A stretch of DNA of 64,000 nt from an uncultured Oscillibacter sp. (GCA_910584995.1 CAJUDW010000008.1:1-64000), one strand, 5' to 3'. Positions 41,453-50,895 are shown, numbered from the stretch's first letter. The notes: generated by a model not told the origin, from the sequence alone. Numbers and translations are program-made.

Positions 41453-42496
41453 TTATGCCCTGGCGTGCCGTTCCCGCACCGGGGCGGGCAGGGCAGGCAG
41501 AATCCGTTCCCTGCGATAGATCTCCCGCAGCCGGACGCCTACCGCGTCTAAACTCCTGGCCTCCGCTACGGCACGGCCCGCCTGGGTAAGATCGGAAAGC
41601 CCGCCGGTCAAAACGCCCTCTACTTTTTGTAGAAATTCTTCGTCATTCGACGCTTTGTATACATCCTTGCCGTCCCGGAGCCAGTCCCTGTAGACAGGGA
41701 TATCCCGCACCACCGCCGGGATACCGCAGGCCAGGGCCTCCAGCACCACAATGCCCTCTGTCTCCTCGTGGCTCATGAAGGCGAAAACGTCGGCGCCGCA
41801 GTAGGCCTCCCGCAGCCGCTCCCGATCCACAAAGCCGGGAAATTCCACATTTTCCGGGGCGTTCTCCAGGGCCTCCCGGATTTCCTGGGGAATCAGGCTG
41901 GGGCTTGTCCAGCCGAACCAGAAAAACCGGTGTGAAGGCATTTTCCTTGCCAGTTCCAAGAACTCCGGCAACCCCTTCCGGGCGATCATGTGGCCCACAG
42001 AGATCACCGCCTTCTCCCCCTCCGCCAGACGGTAGCGGCGGCGGAATATCTCCCGCTGGCCGGCATTCGGGCAGAAAAAGCGGTCGTCCACACCGTTAGA
42101 GATGTGGTAGACCGGGCGGCGGATGCCATAACTCTCCAGCAGTGACTGGGAGTAGGCGGTGGGGGTGAGGACCACATCCCCCAGGCCGTAACAGAATTTG
42201 ATCCAAATTTTGAAAAGAGGGGCCAGGGCGTTGGATCCCTTGAAGGAACCCCGGAAATCCTCCATGGTGGAGTGGCCGTACCAGATCACCTTCCGCCGCC
42301 GGAGTTTAGCCCCCAGGGCGGCAAACACGGAGTCCGGCAGAACGGTATTCACGTGAATGGCGGCGGTATCCCGGGTCCAGCAGCCGGTGGTGGGGATGTC
42401 CGCCCGCTGCAGGCATTCCCGCTGCTGGCGGATGGCCTGTCCCACACCGCTCTTGCCCACCAGCTTTTCCCCGCCGGCATAAATCAAAATGCGCAT
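41453..42496 (-). CDS. GT4-type glycosyltransferase
   Basis: A 347-residue retaining glycosyltransferase with two Rossmann-like halves. The acceptor half has GKSGVGQAIRQQ and HSTMEDFRGS. The donor half has SVGHMIARKGLPEFLELA, VEFPGFVDRERL and the E-x(7)-E-like HEETEGIVVLEALACG. It resembles transferases of capsule, glycolipid or teichoic acid synthesis. It lacks a signal peptide, so it acts at the cytoplasmic face. Sugar donor unknown. The 266-base region upstream holds only a weak inverted repeat (about 42547-42596). Confidence 0.83.
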   Translation of the reverse strand: MRILIYAGGEKLVGKSGVGQAIRQQRECLQRADIPTTGCWTRDTAAIHVNTVLPDSVFAALGAKLRRRKVIWYGHSTMEDFRGSFKGSNALAPLFKIWIKFCYGLGDVVLTPTAYSQSLLESYGIRRPVYHISNGVDDRFFCPNAGQREIFRRRYRLAEGEKAVISVGHMIARKGLPEFLELARKMPSHRFFWFGWTSPSLIPQEIREALENAPENVEFPGFVDRERLREAYCGADVFAFMSHEETEGIVVLEALACGIPAVVRDIPVYRDWLRDGKDVYKASNDEEFLQKVEGVLTGGLSDLTQAGRAVAEARSLDAVGVRLREIYRRERILPALPAPVRERHARA

Positions 42497-42762
42497 AGTT
42501 TCACTCCTTTGTATACATCATAGCCATCAGCAAACCGAAAAGCGGCTTGCCTTTTTCCAACAGCAATTTCCACTGTCGCTGGAAAAACAGGCAATTTTAT
42601 GGAAAAGCAGCCGTTCCCGCCGCCGAAATTTTCACAGTATATCCATGGGACTAATATGAAATTAGCCTGTCCAGATAGGTGCGCCGTTCCAGGCGCGCCT
42701 CCCATGCGCCAAGGGGAGGGACTGCCGGGAAAACCCGTCTTGTTGCCCCGGCAAACGCAGTA

Positions 42763-43359
42763 TCACCCGAAAAAGGGCAGAATATTTCGCCAGATTACCG
42801 TCAGCCCCAGGCTGTACAGGGCAATGGCAAAGGGCTTGCCCAAAAGGATAATGGCGGTATACCGCCTCCAGGTCATATCGGTGGTGCCTGCCAGATAGCA
42901 AAGGAAGTCGTCCGGCGCCACCGGCAGAAAAATTGCCCAGGCAAACAGGCGGGCAAACCGGTTCCGCTCCTCTGCCCAGTGGCTGTATTTGGCAATCGTC
43001 TTCTCCGAAAACAGCAGGGTCAACAGGGGTTTTCCGCAGTTCCGCGCCACGGCAAAGGCCATCAGGGAGCCGATGCAGATACCAATATAATTATAGACAA
43101 ACCCCCACACAGGGCCGAACAGCAGCACGCCCGCCAAACATCCCAGCCCGCCCGGCAGAACCGGCACCACGACCTGCACCGCCTGGAACGTCACAAACAG
43201 GATAGCCCCCGCCGGGCCAAACCCGGAGATCAGGGACTGCATCCGCTCCTGGGAGGTAAGGACACCGGTCTGCCAGCCCCAGACGGCCGCCGCCGCGCAC
43301 AGCACAAAGCCGGCTATGGAAACCGCCTGGAGCATAGTCTTTTCAATGGGCCTGCTCAC
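42763..43359 (-). CDS. TVP38/TMEM64 (DedA-like) membrane protein
   Basis: A 198-residue membrane protein with five or six hydrophobic segments. Signatures are FQAVQVVVPVLPGGLGCLAG and VWGFVYNYIGICIGS in the first re-entrant part, and FLPVAPDDFLCYLAG in the second. Relatives are implicated in lipid scrambling, including undecaprenyl-phosphate flipping. GTG 43359 overlaps the glycosyltransferase stop (GTGA), with AAAGGGGG inside that gene. Coupling to a glycosyltransferase suggests a shared lipid-linked glycan or glycolipid. Confidence 0.83.
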   Translation of the reverse strand: MSRPIEKTMLQAVSIAGFVLCAAAAVWGWQTGVLTSQERMQSLISGFGPAGAILFVTFQAVQVVVPVLPGGLGCLAGVLLFGPVWGFVYNYIGICIGSLMAFAVARNCGKPLLTLLFSEKTIAKYSHWAEERNRFARLFAWAIFLPVAPDDFLCYLAGTTDMTWRRYTAIILLGKPFAIALYSLGLTVIWRNILPFFG

Positions 43360-44540
43360 GCCGGCACCCCCTTTGCCACTCCTCCGCCGGACCGGCGGGC
43401 AATCTGCTCTTCGTAAATGGCCTCTACCCGGGCGGCAAAGGTCCCTGCGGAAAACTCCTCCGCTCCCTCCCGGGCGTTCCGGGAGAGCCGGGCCCACTGA
43501 TCAGGGCTGTCCAGGAAGTTCTGGAGTTTTTCCAAAAAGTCCTCCTCGTCCCGGTACTGCCAGCCGTTCTCGCCGTCCCGGATGACGCCGGCCAGGCAGG
43601 GGTCAGCCCGGCACAGCGCCGGGACGCCCGCCGCCAGGGCCTCGATATACGTCAGCCCCTGGGTCTCGCTGGTGGAGGCGCTGACAAAGAGGTCTCCCAG
43701 CTGATACCAGCCCGCCACCTCTCCGGGGGGCACCATGCCGGCGAATACCACATCCGGGGCCTCCAAGCCCAGCCGGGCAGCCTCACCCTCCAGCCGCTCC
43801 CGATCCGGGCCGTCTCCCACCAGAAGGAGGGTCAGGGGCCGATCCCCCAGGGCAGCGCGGCATTGCAGCAGTTCCCCGGCGTTCTTCTCCTCCGCCAGGC
43901 GGCCCAAAAACACCAGCACTGCCCGCTCCTCGGGAATCCCCAGGCTGGCCCGGAGCACGGCGGACCGCAGGGAATCCTTCTCCTGTCTGAAGGGCTTCAG
44001 ATCAATGCCGGAGGGCACCACAAACACCGGGCAGGAGACGCCATAATTCTGTAGCAGCACCCGGGTTTTCCCCGTAGGGGCGATGATGCAGTCCGTCCTG
44101 GCGGCCACCCACCGGGAGAACAGCGCCACCGCCTTCTTTCCGAAGCGCACGCTGGGGGAGAAATAGTGGGTATAGTCCTCATAAATGGTGTGGTAGGTGT
44201 GCACCAGGGGCACGTCCAGTTCCTCCGCCATGCGGCGTGCCAGGAAAAACGTCGAAAACTCGCACTGGGAGTGGATCACATCGGGCCGCCAGTCCGCCAG
44301 GGCCTGGATCAGCCGCCGTGCCACCGCCGTCCGCAGCCGCGCGCCGGGATACACCAGCCCGGCGGGGACGGAGCCCAGGTAAGTAACGCCGTCCTGCTCC
44401 CAGGAGTGGGTAGTCTGGGAGAGGGTCAGCACCCGGACCTCATGTCCCCGGCGCTCCAGTTCCCGGCACAGATTTTTCACGGAAGTCACCACGCCGTTAA
44501 CGGCGGGGCTGTACCAATCAGAGGTAATCAATATCTTCAT
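43356..44540 (-). CDS. GT4-type glycosyltransferase (diacylglycerol glucosyl/mannosyl type)
   Basis: A 394-residue glycosyltransferase. The N-terminal half has TSDWYSPAVNGVVTSVKNLC, HSQCEFSTFF and TYHTIYEDYTHYF; the C-terminal half has FLGRLAEEKNAGELL, GDGPDRERLEGEA and a donor-binding SETQGLTYIEALAAGVP. This order matches transferases that put glucose or mannose on diacylglycerol. It is the first gene of a two-gene unit with the TVP38 protein. Its promoter at 44699-44727 contains an operator-like dyad. Confidence 0.85.
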   Translation of the reverse strand: MKILITSDWYSPAVNGVVTSVKNLCRELERRGHEVRVLTLSQTTHSWEQDGVTYLGSVPAGLVYPGARLRTAVARRLIQALADWRPDVIHSQCEFSTFFLARRMAEELDVPLVHTYHTIYEDYTHYFSPSVRFGKKAVALFSRWVAARTDCIIAPTGKTRVLLQNYGVSCPVFVVPSGIDLKPFRQEKDSLRSAVLRASLGIPEERAVLVFLGRLAEEKNAGELLQCRAALGDRPLTLLLVGDGPDRERLEGEAARLGLEAPDVVFAGMVPPGEVAGWYQLGDLFVSASTSETQGLTYIEALAAGVPALCRADPCLAGVIRDGENGWQYRDEEDFLEKLQNFLDSPDQWARLSRNAREGAEEFSAGTFAARVEAIYEEQIARRSGGGVAKGVPA

Positions 44541-44679
44541 CGCTCATCCCTCGCTTCGTTCTGTTTTTTATACGACAGGGCCGTCTGAATTTCTTCAACA
44601 TTTTTATCAATTCCTTTCTGCCTCCGGAAAATTCCCCCCGCGGCAGAACCGGAAAAGGATATAGTGCATCCAGTGTGCA

Positions 44680-44710
44680 CTGTACTAGCGTATTAGTAAT
44701 GATAGTACAG
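44680..44710. promoter_or_regulatory. Operator-like dyad A
   Basis: CTGTACTA (44680-44687), 15 bases including GTATTAG, TAGTACAG (44703-44710). The right arm overlaps the promoter spacer and -10. A close relative lies at 47545-47574. The form suits a GntR/YtrA-type repressor; no such gene is in the window. Confidence 0.6.
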
Positions 44711-44727
44711 TTTCCCCAAATTGTCAA
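44699..44727 (-). promoter_or_regulatory. Promoter of the glycosyltransferase-TVP38 unit
   Basis: Minus strand TTGACA (44722-44727), 17-nt spacer, TATCAT (44699-44704). Confidence 0.75.
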
Positions 44728-44775
44728 CCCTCCGCCGTAATTTTTTTCACAGCGGAGCGTTGGCATTTCCTGTAT

Positions 44776-46764
44776 TCAATTCCCCACAATCCTGTCGTAG
44801 GCGTGGGCGGTAAGGCCGTAAACCAGGGCGTAAATCAGGCAGAACACCAGCAGCGTCCCTGCGGAGCAGGCGGCAAACAGGGTTGTGTCATAGAGGTTAA
44901 ACAGTTCCATCATTTTGCTGAGCATGGGGAACGCCGCCAGAATATGGAGCCCCGCCGCCAGCAGGGGCAGGAAGAACACCAGCAGGATCTGGCTGTGGAT
45001 GGACGCCCGCACCTCCCTGCGGCTCATGCCCACCTGGCGCATCAGCTGGTAGCGGCGCTGATCCTCGTAGCCCTCGGAGATCTGCTTATAGTAGATGATC
45101 AGTACGGTAGCCAGCAGGAACAGCACGCCCAGGAAGCTTCCCAGGAAGAGGAATCCGCCATACATGGCGTAGAAGTCTTGGGCGTTCTCCTGCTTGCTGA
45201 CAAAATCGATGCCGTCCTCCCCGCGGCTCAGGCGGGCCAGGATGGCCTGGGTCTGGTCCAGCTTCTCCTGGTAGGTCTCTCCCGCCAGATTCATCTGCAC
45301 CCGGAACTGGCTGGCACCGCGCCTGGCGTCTAAATCCATGATTTTCTCCGCCGTCTCCCTATCGGGCACCACCAGGAACAGCCCGGCTTCCTCAGCCATC
45401 AGCAAGGTGGCGCTGCCGTGGCGGATCGTCTCCGTAACAGTCTCCCGGACACGGAAAGGCAGCCCCTCCTGCCCAAAGCGGGTTGTAATGGTAAACGCCT
45501 CCGGAAAATCCCCCAGATTCCTGGGGCAGGCCAGCACCTCGTCCGGAGCCAATTCCACGTCTCTTCCGGTAAGGCGGCTGTAATCCTCCGCGGTCACCAC
45601 CTCCACCTCCGTCCGGACGCAGTCCTGATCCAGGTTCAGGGCAATTTCATTCCCCCGAAGGCCGCAGAAAAGCCAGCAGCGGCTGTAGTACCGGGATTCG
45701 GTAAAACCTCCGGCAGCCCTGGCGGCCTCCTCCGCCTGCGTCAGATACGCCATGGTGTCCTCCGGCTGGCGCTCCAGATCCTGGATAAGTTCCAGGTCGT
45801 AGGGGAACATCTTATTCAAGGAATCCTCCAGGCCGATATTCATGGCAATGGTGGTAGAGACCGTCACCAGCACCATGGTGGAGAGGATGCAGATGCTGGC
45901 CAGGCCTACGGCGTTCTGCTTCATCCGATAGAGCAGGCCGGAAACAGCGGTGAAGTGGCGGGTCTGATAGTAAAATTTTCGGTTGGCCCGCAGCCGTTTC
46001 AAAACCGCTACAGAACCGGCGGTAAAAAGGCAGTAGGTCCCAATAATCACCAGGATTACCGCCCCGAAAAACAGCACCATGGCCTCCACCGGATGCTTGG
46101 TGGCAGCGGCAATCCCATAGCCGCCCCCCAAAGCCAGCAGGCCTAAAAGCACCAGCAGCCATTTTGTCCGGGGCTCCCGCTCGCCTGCGGAGGCGCTGTG
46201 GAGCAGTTCTACCGGCTTGGCCCGGCTCAAACGCCAGAGGTTCTGGCCCAGGGTCAGCAGGAACAGGAACCCGAACAGGAGGGCGGTTTCCCAAATACCC
46301 TGCGGGGAAATCTCCATGCCGAATTGGGCAGGAATACGGGCCAGCTTCAAAAGCAGCAGAACAACGGCCTTGGAAAACAGGATACCCAGCAGGATGCCCC
46401 CCGCTAAGGTCACAGCGGCACAAAGCAGCATCTCCCACAGGCACATCCGGGCAATGTGCCGCTTTTCCAGCCCCAGGATGTTGTACAGCCCCAGTTCCCG
46501 CTGCCGCCGTTTCATGACAAAGCTGTTGGCGTAGAGCAGGATCACCGCCGAGAGTATCGCCGCCACGAAGCAGCCCACACCGGCCAGGCTCTTGAGGTAC
46601 ATCGCCCCCCGGACGTTGTCCAAGCCCTGGTTGCAGGCCAGGAACCGCAGGATATAATACATGGCCGCCGTCACCGTGCAGGAGAGGAGGTAGGGCCCGT
46701 AATACCGGCCGTTCCGGGCCAGGTTCACCAGGGCCAGCCGGGGAAAGAAGCCGCGGTTACCCAT
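44776..46764 (-). CDS. BceB/FtsX-type ABC transporter permease
   Basis: A 662-residue permease of the bacitracin-export/sensing type. It has one N-terminal membrane helix, three helices around 50-165, a FtsX-type core, a large extracellular domain (about 305-515) and three C-terminal helices. Length and the 10-helix plan match BceB-like proteins, which remove or sense cell-wall antibiotics. It overlaps its ATPase by 8 bases; ATG 46764 follows AAGGCGGTGA. No two-component system, the usual partner, lies next to it. Confidence 0.85.
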   Translation of the reverse strand: MGNRGFFPRLALVNLARNGRYYGPYLLSCTVTAAMYYILRFLACNQGLDNVRGAMYLKSLAGVGCFVAAILSAVILLYANSFVMKRRQRELGLYNILGLEKRHIARMCLWEMLLCAAVTLAGGILLGILFSKAVVLLLLKLARIPAQFGMEISPQGIWETALLFGFLFLLTLGQNLWRLSRAKPVELLHSASAGEREPRTKWLLVLLGLLALGGGYGIAAATKHPVEAMVLFFGAVILVIIGTYCLFTAGSVAVLKRLRANRKFYYQTRHFTAVSGLLYRMKQNAVGLASICILSTMVLVTVSTTIAMNIGLEDSLNKMFPYDLELIQDLERQPEDTMAYLTQAEEAARAAGGFTESRYYSRCWLFCGLRGNEIALNLDQDCVRTEVEVVTAEDYSRLTGRDVELAPDEVLACPRNLGDFPEAFTITTRFGQEGLPFRVRETVTETIRHGSATLLMAEEAGLFLVVPDRETAEKIMDLDARRGASQFRVQMNLAGETYQEKLDQTQAILARLSRGEDGIDFVSKQENAQDFYAMYGGFLFLGSFLGVLFLLATVLIIYYKQISEGYEDQRRYQLMRQVGMSRREVRASIHSQILLVFFLPLLAAGLHILAAFPMLSKMMELFNLYDTTLFAACSAGTLLVFCLIYALVYGLTAHAYDRIVGN

Positions 46765-47524
46765 GGAGATCACCGCCTTTTGCCAGATGGGTCAGCGTGT
46801 CGGAAATCCTGGCGAACTGCTCCTCTGTGGAGCGGGAGCCCTTTTCCAGCTGGTGATACACCTGGCCGTCCCGGAGAAAGAGGACCCGTCCCGCGTGGCT
46901 GGCGGCCTTTACCGAGTGGGTCACCATGACGATGGTCTGTCCCGCCCGGTTGATCTCCCCGAAAAGGCCCAGCAGATTGTCGGAGGTTCGGGAATCCAGC
47001 GCGCCGGTGGGTTCGTCTGCCAGCACCAACTGGGGATCCGTCACCAGTGCCCGGGCCACGGCGCACCGCTGCTTCTGCCCGCCGGAGACCTCATAGGGGT
47101 ACTTCGCCAGGATATCCGCAATGTCCAGCTGCTCCGCGATAGGCCGCAGCTTTTTCCGCATGGCCTCATAGCTTTTCCCCGCCAGCACCAGGGGCAGGTA
47201 GATGTTGTCCTCCAGTGAGAAGGTATCCAGCAGGTTGAAGTCCTGGAATACGAACCCCAGGTGGGACCGGCGGAAGGCCGCCAAATCCCGCTCCCGGATA
47301 GCCGAGAGGGCCCTGCCGTCCAGCAGCACATCACCGGAAGTAGGCCGGTCCAGGGCTGCCAGGATATTTAAAAGAGTGGTCTTGCCAGAGCCGGACTCCC
47401 CCATAATGGCGGCGTACTCCCCGGGCTCCACAGAAAAACTGACGTCCCGCAGGGCCTCCACCTGTGCGCCGCCGAATCGGGTGGTGTAGACCTTCTGCAA
47501 GTGCTGCACTTCCAATATAGCCAT
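46757..47524 (-). CDS. BceA-type ABC transporter ATPase
   Basis: A 255-residue ATPase of the MacB/LolD/BceA group. Walker A GESGSGKTT, signature VSGGQKQR, Walker B LVLADEPTGALDSRT and the switch His in VMVTHSV are intact. It pairs with the downstream permease, which it overlaps. Likely role: antimicrobial-peptide resistance or signalling at the envelope. Confidence 0.92.
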   Translation of the reverse strand: MAILEVQHLQKVYTTRFGGAQVEALRDVSFSVEPGEYAAIMGESGSGKTTLLNILAALDRPTSGDVLLDGRALSAIRERDLAAFRRSHLGFVFQDFNLLDTFSLEDNIYLPLVLAGKSYEAMRKKLRPIAEQLDIADILAKYPYEVSGGQKQRCAVARALVTDPQLVLADEPTGALDSRTSDNLLGLFGEINRAGQTIVMVTHSVKAASHAGRVLFLRDGQVYHQLEKGSRSTEEQFARISDTLTHLAKGGDLHG

Positions 47525-47544
47525 ACCGTTTCCTCCTTGTGTTA

Positions 47545-47574
47545 TTGTTCTAATGTATTAGGTGTGTAGTACAA
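47545..47574. promoter_or_regulatory. Operator-like dyad B
   Basis: TTGTTCTA (47545-47552), 14 bases including GTATTAG, TAGTACAA (47567-47574). It matches dyad A at 44680 in both arms and in the GTATTAG core. A wider inverted repeat TGTTATTGT/ACAATAACA (47540-47548/47571-47579) encloses it. Confidence 0.6.
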
Positions 47575-47599
47575 TAACACAGCTATCCCCCGGTGTCAA
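47571..47599 (-). promoter_or_regulatory. Promoter of the ABC transporter operon
   Basis: Minus strand TTGACA (47594-47599), 17-nt spacer, TATTGT (47571-47576), overlapping dyad B. Confidence 0.7.
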
Positions 47600-47711
47600 G
47601 GGGGAATTTCACTCCCGGGGAAATTTTTTCGGGAGGCTTCCCTGCCTCCGGCAGGCCCAACAGGAAAAAAACATCACCACTGGCACGGCCGGTGGTTTTC
47701 TTTAATACAAC

Positions 47712-47743
47712 AAGAAGAAGGACGCTTCCGCGTCCTTCTTCTT
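47712..47743 (-). terminator. Terminator at the end of the LacI-family gene
   Basis: AAGAAGAAGGACGC (47712-47725) pairs with GCGTCCTTCTTCTT (47730-47743). A further hairpin with a T-tract on the minus strand (about 47676-47696) follows. Confidence 0.6.
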
Positions 47744-48771
47744 CAGCTGTTATATTGAGTGCGGATTAAAATATCCGTGTACATCAGTTCCTTTTCCGGC
47801 GCTTTTCCGTACAGCAGGTACTGATATAAAATCCGCAGGGGCGCGCTGCCCTGCTCAAAAGCCATCTGATCCAGCACAAAGCTAAGATCCCCGCTTTGCA
47901 GCAGCTGCCGGTTGGGCTCGTTCAGGTCGTAGGCAATCACCCGGACCCTGCCCTTCCGGTTCTCCTCCTCTATGGCCTTGCAGACGCCCTTCTGCCCGTT
48001 GGAGGTAACGTAAACCGCCGCCAGATCCGGGTTTTCCCGCAGTACGTGCTGGGTGATCTCGTGAGCGTAATCATCCCTGTCAAAACAGGGCTGGCAGGGC
48101 AGAAGCCGGATATCGGAGGCCCCGGTGGCCTCCAGGGTATCCAGAAAGCCCCGCAGGCGGCTGTTGTGGGCCATGTTGTTCACATGCCCTGCCACCGGGA
48201 ACACCAATCCCCCGGCAGGCAGCATCTGCCGGATCAGCCCTGCGGCGGCCTGGCCCGCCCGGTAATTGTCCATGCCCACAAAGCAGAGCCGGCGGCTGCC
48301 GGGGGCGTCCGTGTTCAGCGTCACCACCGGGATCCCTTGCTCAAAGAGCCCGTCCACCCGCCGCAGGAACTCCGGTGCGCCATTAGCCGCCACAGCCAGC
48401 CCGCAGACACCCATGGATATCAAATTGTCCAGTTCCCGGAGCACCTGTCCGGTGTCCCGCCCCCGGACCTCCCGCAGTTCCAGTTCCACGCCGGACTCCC
48501 GCAGTTCCGCCGCCGCGTGCCGCACGCCTGCCGCCACATCCTGGATGGTAGGCGTCTCCGAGGACTGTAAAATGGCCCCCAGCTTCAAATTCCGCTTCGT
48601 CCCGGCCAGGGCCTGGCCAATACTGTTGGGCCGGTAACCCAGTTCCTCCGCGATTTTCAGAATCCGCGCGGCCACCTCCGGGTTCACCCGTCCCCGGTTA
48701 TGGAGGGCCCGATCCACCGTCCCCCGGGATACCCCCGCTATCTGGGCGATCTGTTGTGATGTGACTGCCAT
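47743..48771 (-). CDS. LacI-family transcriptional regulator
   Basis: A 342-residue repressor. The N-terminal helix-turn-helix (TSQQIAQIAGVSRGTVDRALH) and hinge are followed by a periplasmic-binding-protein-like sensor (about 60-340) ending in the FVLDQMAFEQGSAPLRIL region. It is divergent from the sodium symporter and isomerase genes. Palindromes with TGCGTT/AACGCA arms occur around its own promoter and theirs, so it probably represses both in response to a sugar or polyol. Confidence 0.9.
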   Translation of the reverse strand: MAVTSQQIAQIAGVSRGTVDRALHNRGRVNPEVAARILKIAEELGYRPNSIGQALAGTKRNLKLGAILQSSETPTIQDVAAGVRHAAAELRESGVELELREVRGRDTGQVLRELDNLISMGVCGLAVAANGAPEFLRRVDGLFEQGIPVVTLNTDAPGSRRLCFVGMDNYRAGQAAAGLIRQMLPAGGLVFPVAGHVNNMAHNSRLRGFLDTLEATGASDIRLLPCQPCFDRDDYAHEITQHVLRENPDLAAVYVTSNGQKGVCKAIEEENRKGRVRVIAYDLNEPNRQLLQSGDLSFVLDQMAFEQGSAPLRILYQYLLYGKAPEKELMYTDILIRTQYNS

Positions 48772-48870
48772 ACTTCCCTCCGCGTTCCATACCGTTCATC
48801 CGCACGCTGTTCCGCCGGAGCGGCGGAACAAATGAACGCGCGGTGGCCAAAGCAACAATTATATAGGGTT

Positions 48871-48898
48871 ATTATACCAGAAAAACCACGGCTTGCAA
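48871..48898 (-). promoter_or_regulatory. Promoter of the LacI-family gene
   Basis: Minus strand TTGCAA (48893-48898), 16-nt spacer, TATAAT (48871-48876). Single GAACGC half-sites lie at about 48834, 48936 and 48949. Confidence 0.65.
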
Positions 48899-49031
48899 CC
48901 CCTGATCCGAATTTCCGGGAAAATAGCACGCAAAAGAACGCATCCTGTGAACGCCCACACGAATAAATTCCACAAAAAGGACTTTTATTTTTGCGTGCCC
49001 AAACAAAATTGCAAAAAGTCACAATTTATCC

Positions 49032-49060
49032 TTGCATACCACGAAATTATATGGTATTAT
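49032..49060 (+). promoter_or_regulatory. Promoter of the SSS symporter gene
   Basis: TTGCAT (49032-49037), 17-nt spacer, TATTAT (49055-49060). An inverted repeat ATACCA/TGGTAT lies in and beside the spacer. The leader is about 145 nt and contains a possible LacI-type site at 49149-49161. Confidence 0.65.
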
Positions 49061-49148
49061 TTATAGTAATAAAGCGAACATTGGAGTAAAATACGCAGAC
49101 GTGTTGCCGCACGTCCATCGGCAAAACAACTGAAAATCCCCCTTTTAT

Positions 49149-49161
49149 GCGTTCAAAACGC
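49149..49161. promoter_or_regulatory. Candidate LacI-family operator in the symporter leader
   Basis: GCGTT, CAA, AACGC (49149-49161), the same arms as the 26-bp palindrome at 51074-51099. Confidence 0.45.
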
Positions 49162-49211
49162 GTGCTTTCTCTTTTCTTCTTCACAAAATAAACACAATGG
49201 GGGCTTTCATT

Positions 49212-50873
49212 ATGATGTTTTTCGATTCCATCGCATGGACGCTGATCTCCTTCGTCCTGTTTACTGTCCTGGTGGCCGCCATCTCCAGCTGGAAGACCCG
49301 GGGGGACGACCTGGAATCCGCCGAAGGCTACTTCCTGGCGGGCCGTGGGCTGCCGGGCATCGTCATCGCCGGTTCCCTCCTTCTGACAAACCTCTCCGCC
49401 GAGCAGCTGGTTGGCCTCAACGGTCAAAGCTGGAAGTCCAATATGGGGCCCATTGCCTGGGAGGTCGGCTCCATGTTCACCCTGCTGGTCCTGGCCTATT
49501 ATTTCCTGCCCCGGTACCTGAAAATGGGCGCCATGACCATCCCCTCCCTGATGGAGGTCCGCTATGGCAAAGGCACCAAGACCATGTTCTCCCTGGTAAT
49601 TGTGGTCATGTACTCCATCCTGAACCTGCCGGTCATCCTCTATTCCGGCGCCGTGGTCTTTGAGCAGATTTTCAACATCTCCGGTATGCTGGGGGTGACC
49701 ACCTTCCAGTCCGTAGCCATTTTGTGCCTGATCATCGGCATTGTAGGGGGTTGCTACGCCATCTTTGGCGGCCTGAAAGCGGTGGCTGTGTCCGACACCA
49801 TCAACGGCATCGGCCTCATTATCGGCGGCCTGATGGTGCCCTTCATCGGCTTCGCCGTCCTGGCCTCCCAGACCGGGGGCAGCGGCATCCTGGACGGCGT
49901 CCGTTACATCCTGGAGGCGGATCCCGCCAAGCTGAACGCCGTCAACGCCTGGAACGCCCCGGAGCCGGAGGTCCCCTGGCCCCTGATCATCACCGGCATG
50001 TTCTTCAATAACCTCTACTGGTGGTGCACGAACCAGTCCTTTGTCCAGCGTTCCCTTGCGGCAAAATCCCTGAGGGAGGGCCAGAAGGGCGCCATTTACT
50101 GTGGCTTCTTGAAGTGCCTGGGCCCCCTGTACCTGGTCATTCCCGGCCTCATCGCCTACTATCTCCCCTCCATCCAGGACTCCATCGCCGCTGCCGGGGA
50201 CAAGGCCATTGACTTTGCCTATCCTGCCCTGATCTCCGCCATCATCCCCAAACCGGTGATGGGCTTCTTCGCCGCGGTGATGTTCGGTGCCATCCTCTCC
50301 TCCTTCAACTCGGTACTGAACTCCGCTTCCACCATGTTCACCCTGGATCTCTACCGCTCCGCCTTCCGGCCCGACGCCACCGACGCCCACTGCGTAAAGG
50401 TGGGGAAGGTCTACGGCACCATCGCCGGCTGCGTGTCCATCGTCATCGCCCCCTTCGTCATGGACGCCAAGGGCATCACCACCTTCCTGAACTCCATGAG
50501 CCAGTTCGTGTCCCTGCCGGTGCTGTGCACCATCCTGGGGGTGTTCATGTTCAAACGCCTGCCGGCCTATACCCCCAAGCTTATCACCGTTTTCCATGTG
50601 GTGTGCTACGGCGCGTTCCTGCTGATTGCTCCCAAGTATCCCGGCACCAACAACCCCATCCACTACCTGTATGCCATGGCGGTGCTGTTCCCTGTGGAAC
50701 TCGCCATCATGTGGGCCTTGGACAAATACCGCCCCGGGGAGGAATACATTATTGAGGATGTGGGCGCGGTGGATCTGACCCCCTGGAAATACCGGCACGT
50801 GGTCTCCATCGTCGGCCTGATCCTGGCAGTCGCCATTTACGTCGTGTTCTCCCCCCTGGGCATCGCCGCGTAA
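49212..50873 (+). CDS. SSS-family sodium:solute symporter
   Basis: A 553-residue membrane protein with about 14 helices of the SLC5/vSGLT type. Motifs are AGSLLLTNLSAEQLVGLNGQ, FGGLKAVAVSDTING and a central WWCTNQSFVQRSLAAKS. The middle motif and length are those of sugar and inositol carriers in this family. ATG 49212 is preferred over 49197 because TGGGGGC lies 8 bases upstream. It would import a sugar or polyol with sodium for the downstream dehydrogenase and isomerases. Confidence 0.9.
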   Translation: MMFFDSIAWTLISFVLFTVLVAAISSWKTRGDDLESAEGYFLAGRGLPGIVIAGSLLLTNLSAEQLVGLNGQSWKSNMGPIAWEVGSMFTLLVLAYYFLPRYLKMGAMTIPSLMEVRYGKGTKTMFSLVIVVMYSILNLPVILYSGAVVFEQIFNISGMLGVTTFQSVAILCLIIGIVGGCYAIFGGLKAVAVSDTINGIGLIIGGLMVPFIGFAVLASQTGGSGILDGVRYILEADPAKLNAVNAWNAPEPEVPWPLIITGMFFNNLYWWCTNQSFVQRSLAAKSLREGQKGAIYCGFLKCLGPLYLVIPGLIAYYLPSIQDSIAAAGDKAIDFAYPALISAIIPKPVMGFFAAVMFGAILSSFNSVLNSASTMFTLDLYRSAFRPDATDAHCVKVGKVYGTIAGCVSIVIAPFVMDAKGITTFLNSMSQFVSLPVLCTILGVFMFKRLPAYTPKLITVFHVVCYGAFLLIAPKYPGTNNPIHYLYAMAVLFPVELAIMWALDKYRPGEEYIIEDVGAVDLTPWKYRHVVSIVGLILAVAIYVVFSPLGIAA

Positions 50874-50895
50874 AGCAACCCGGCATCCTCCATTC

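Noticed and set aside
44518..44766. 82-residue minus-strand frame ahead of the glycosyltransferase
   Set aside because: It spans the promoter and operator dyad at 44680-44727, so it cannot be transcribed whole from that promoter.
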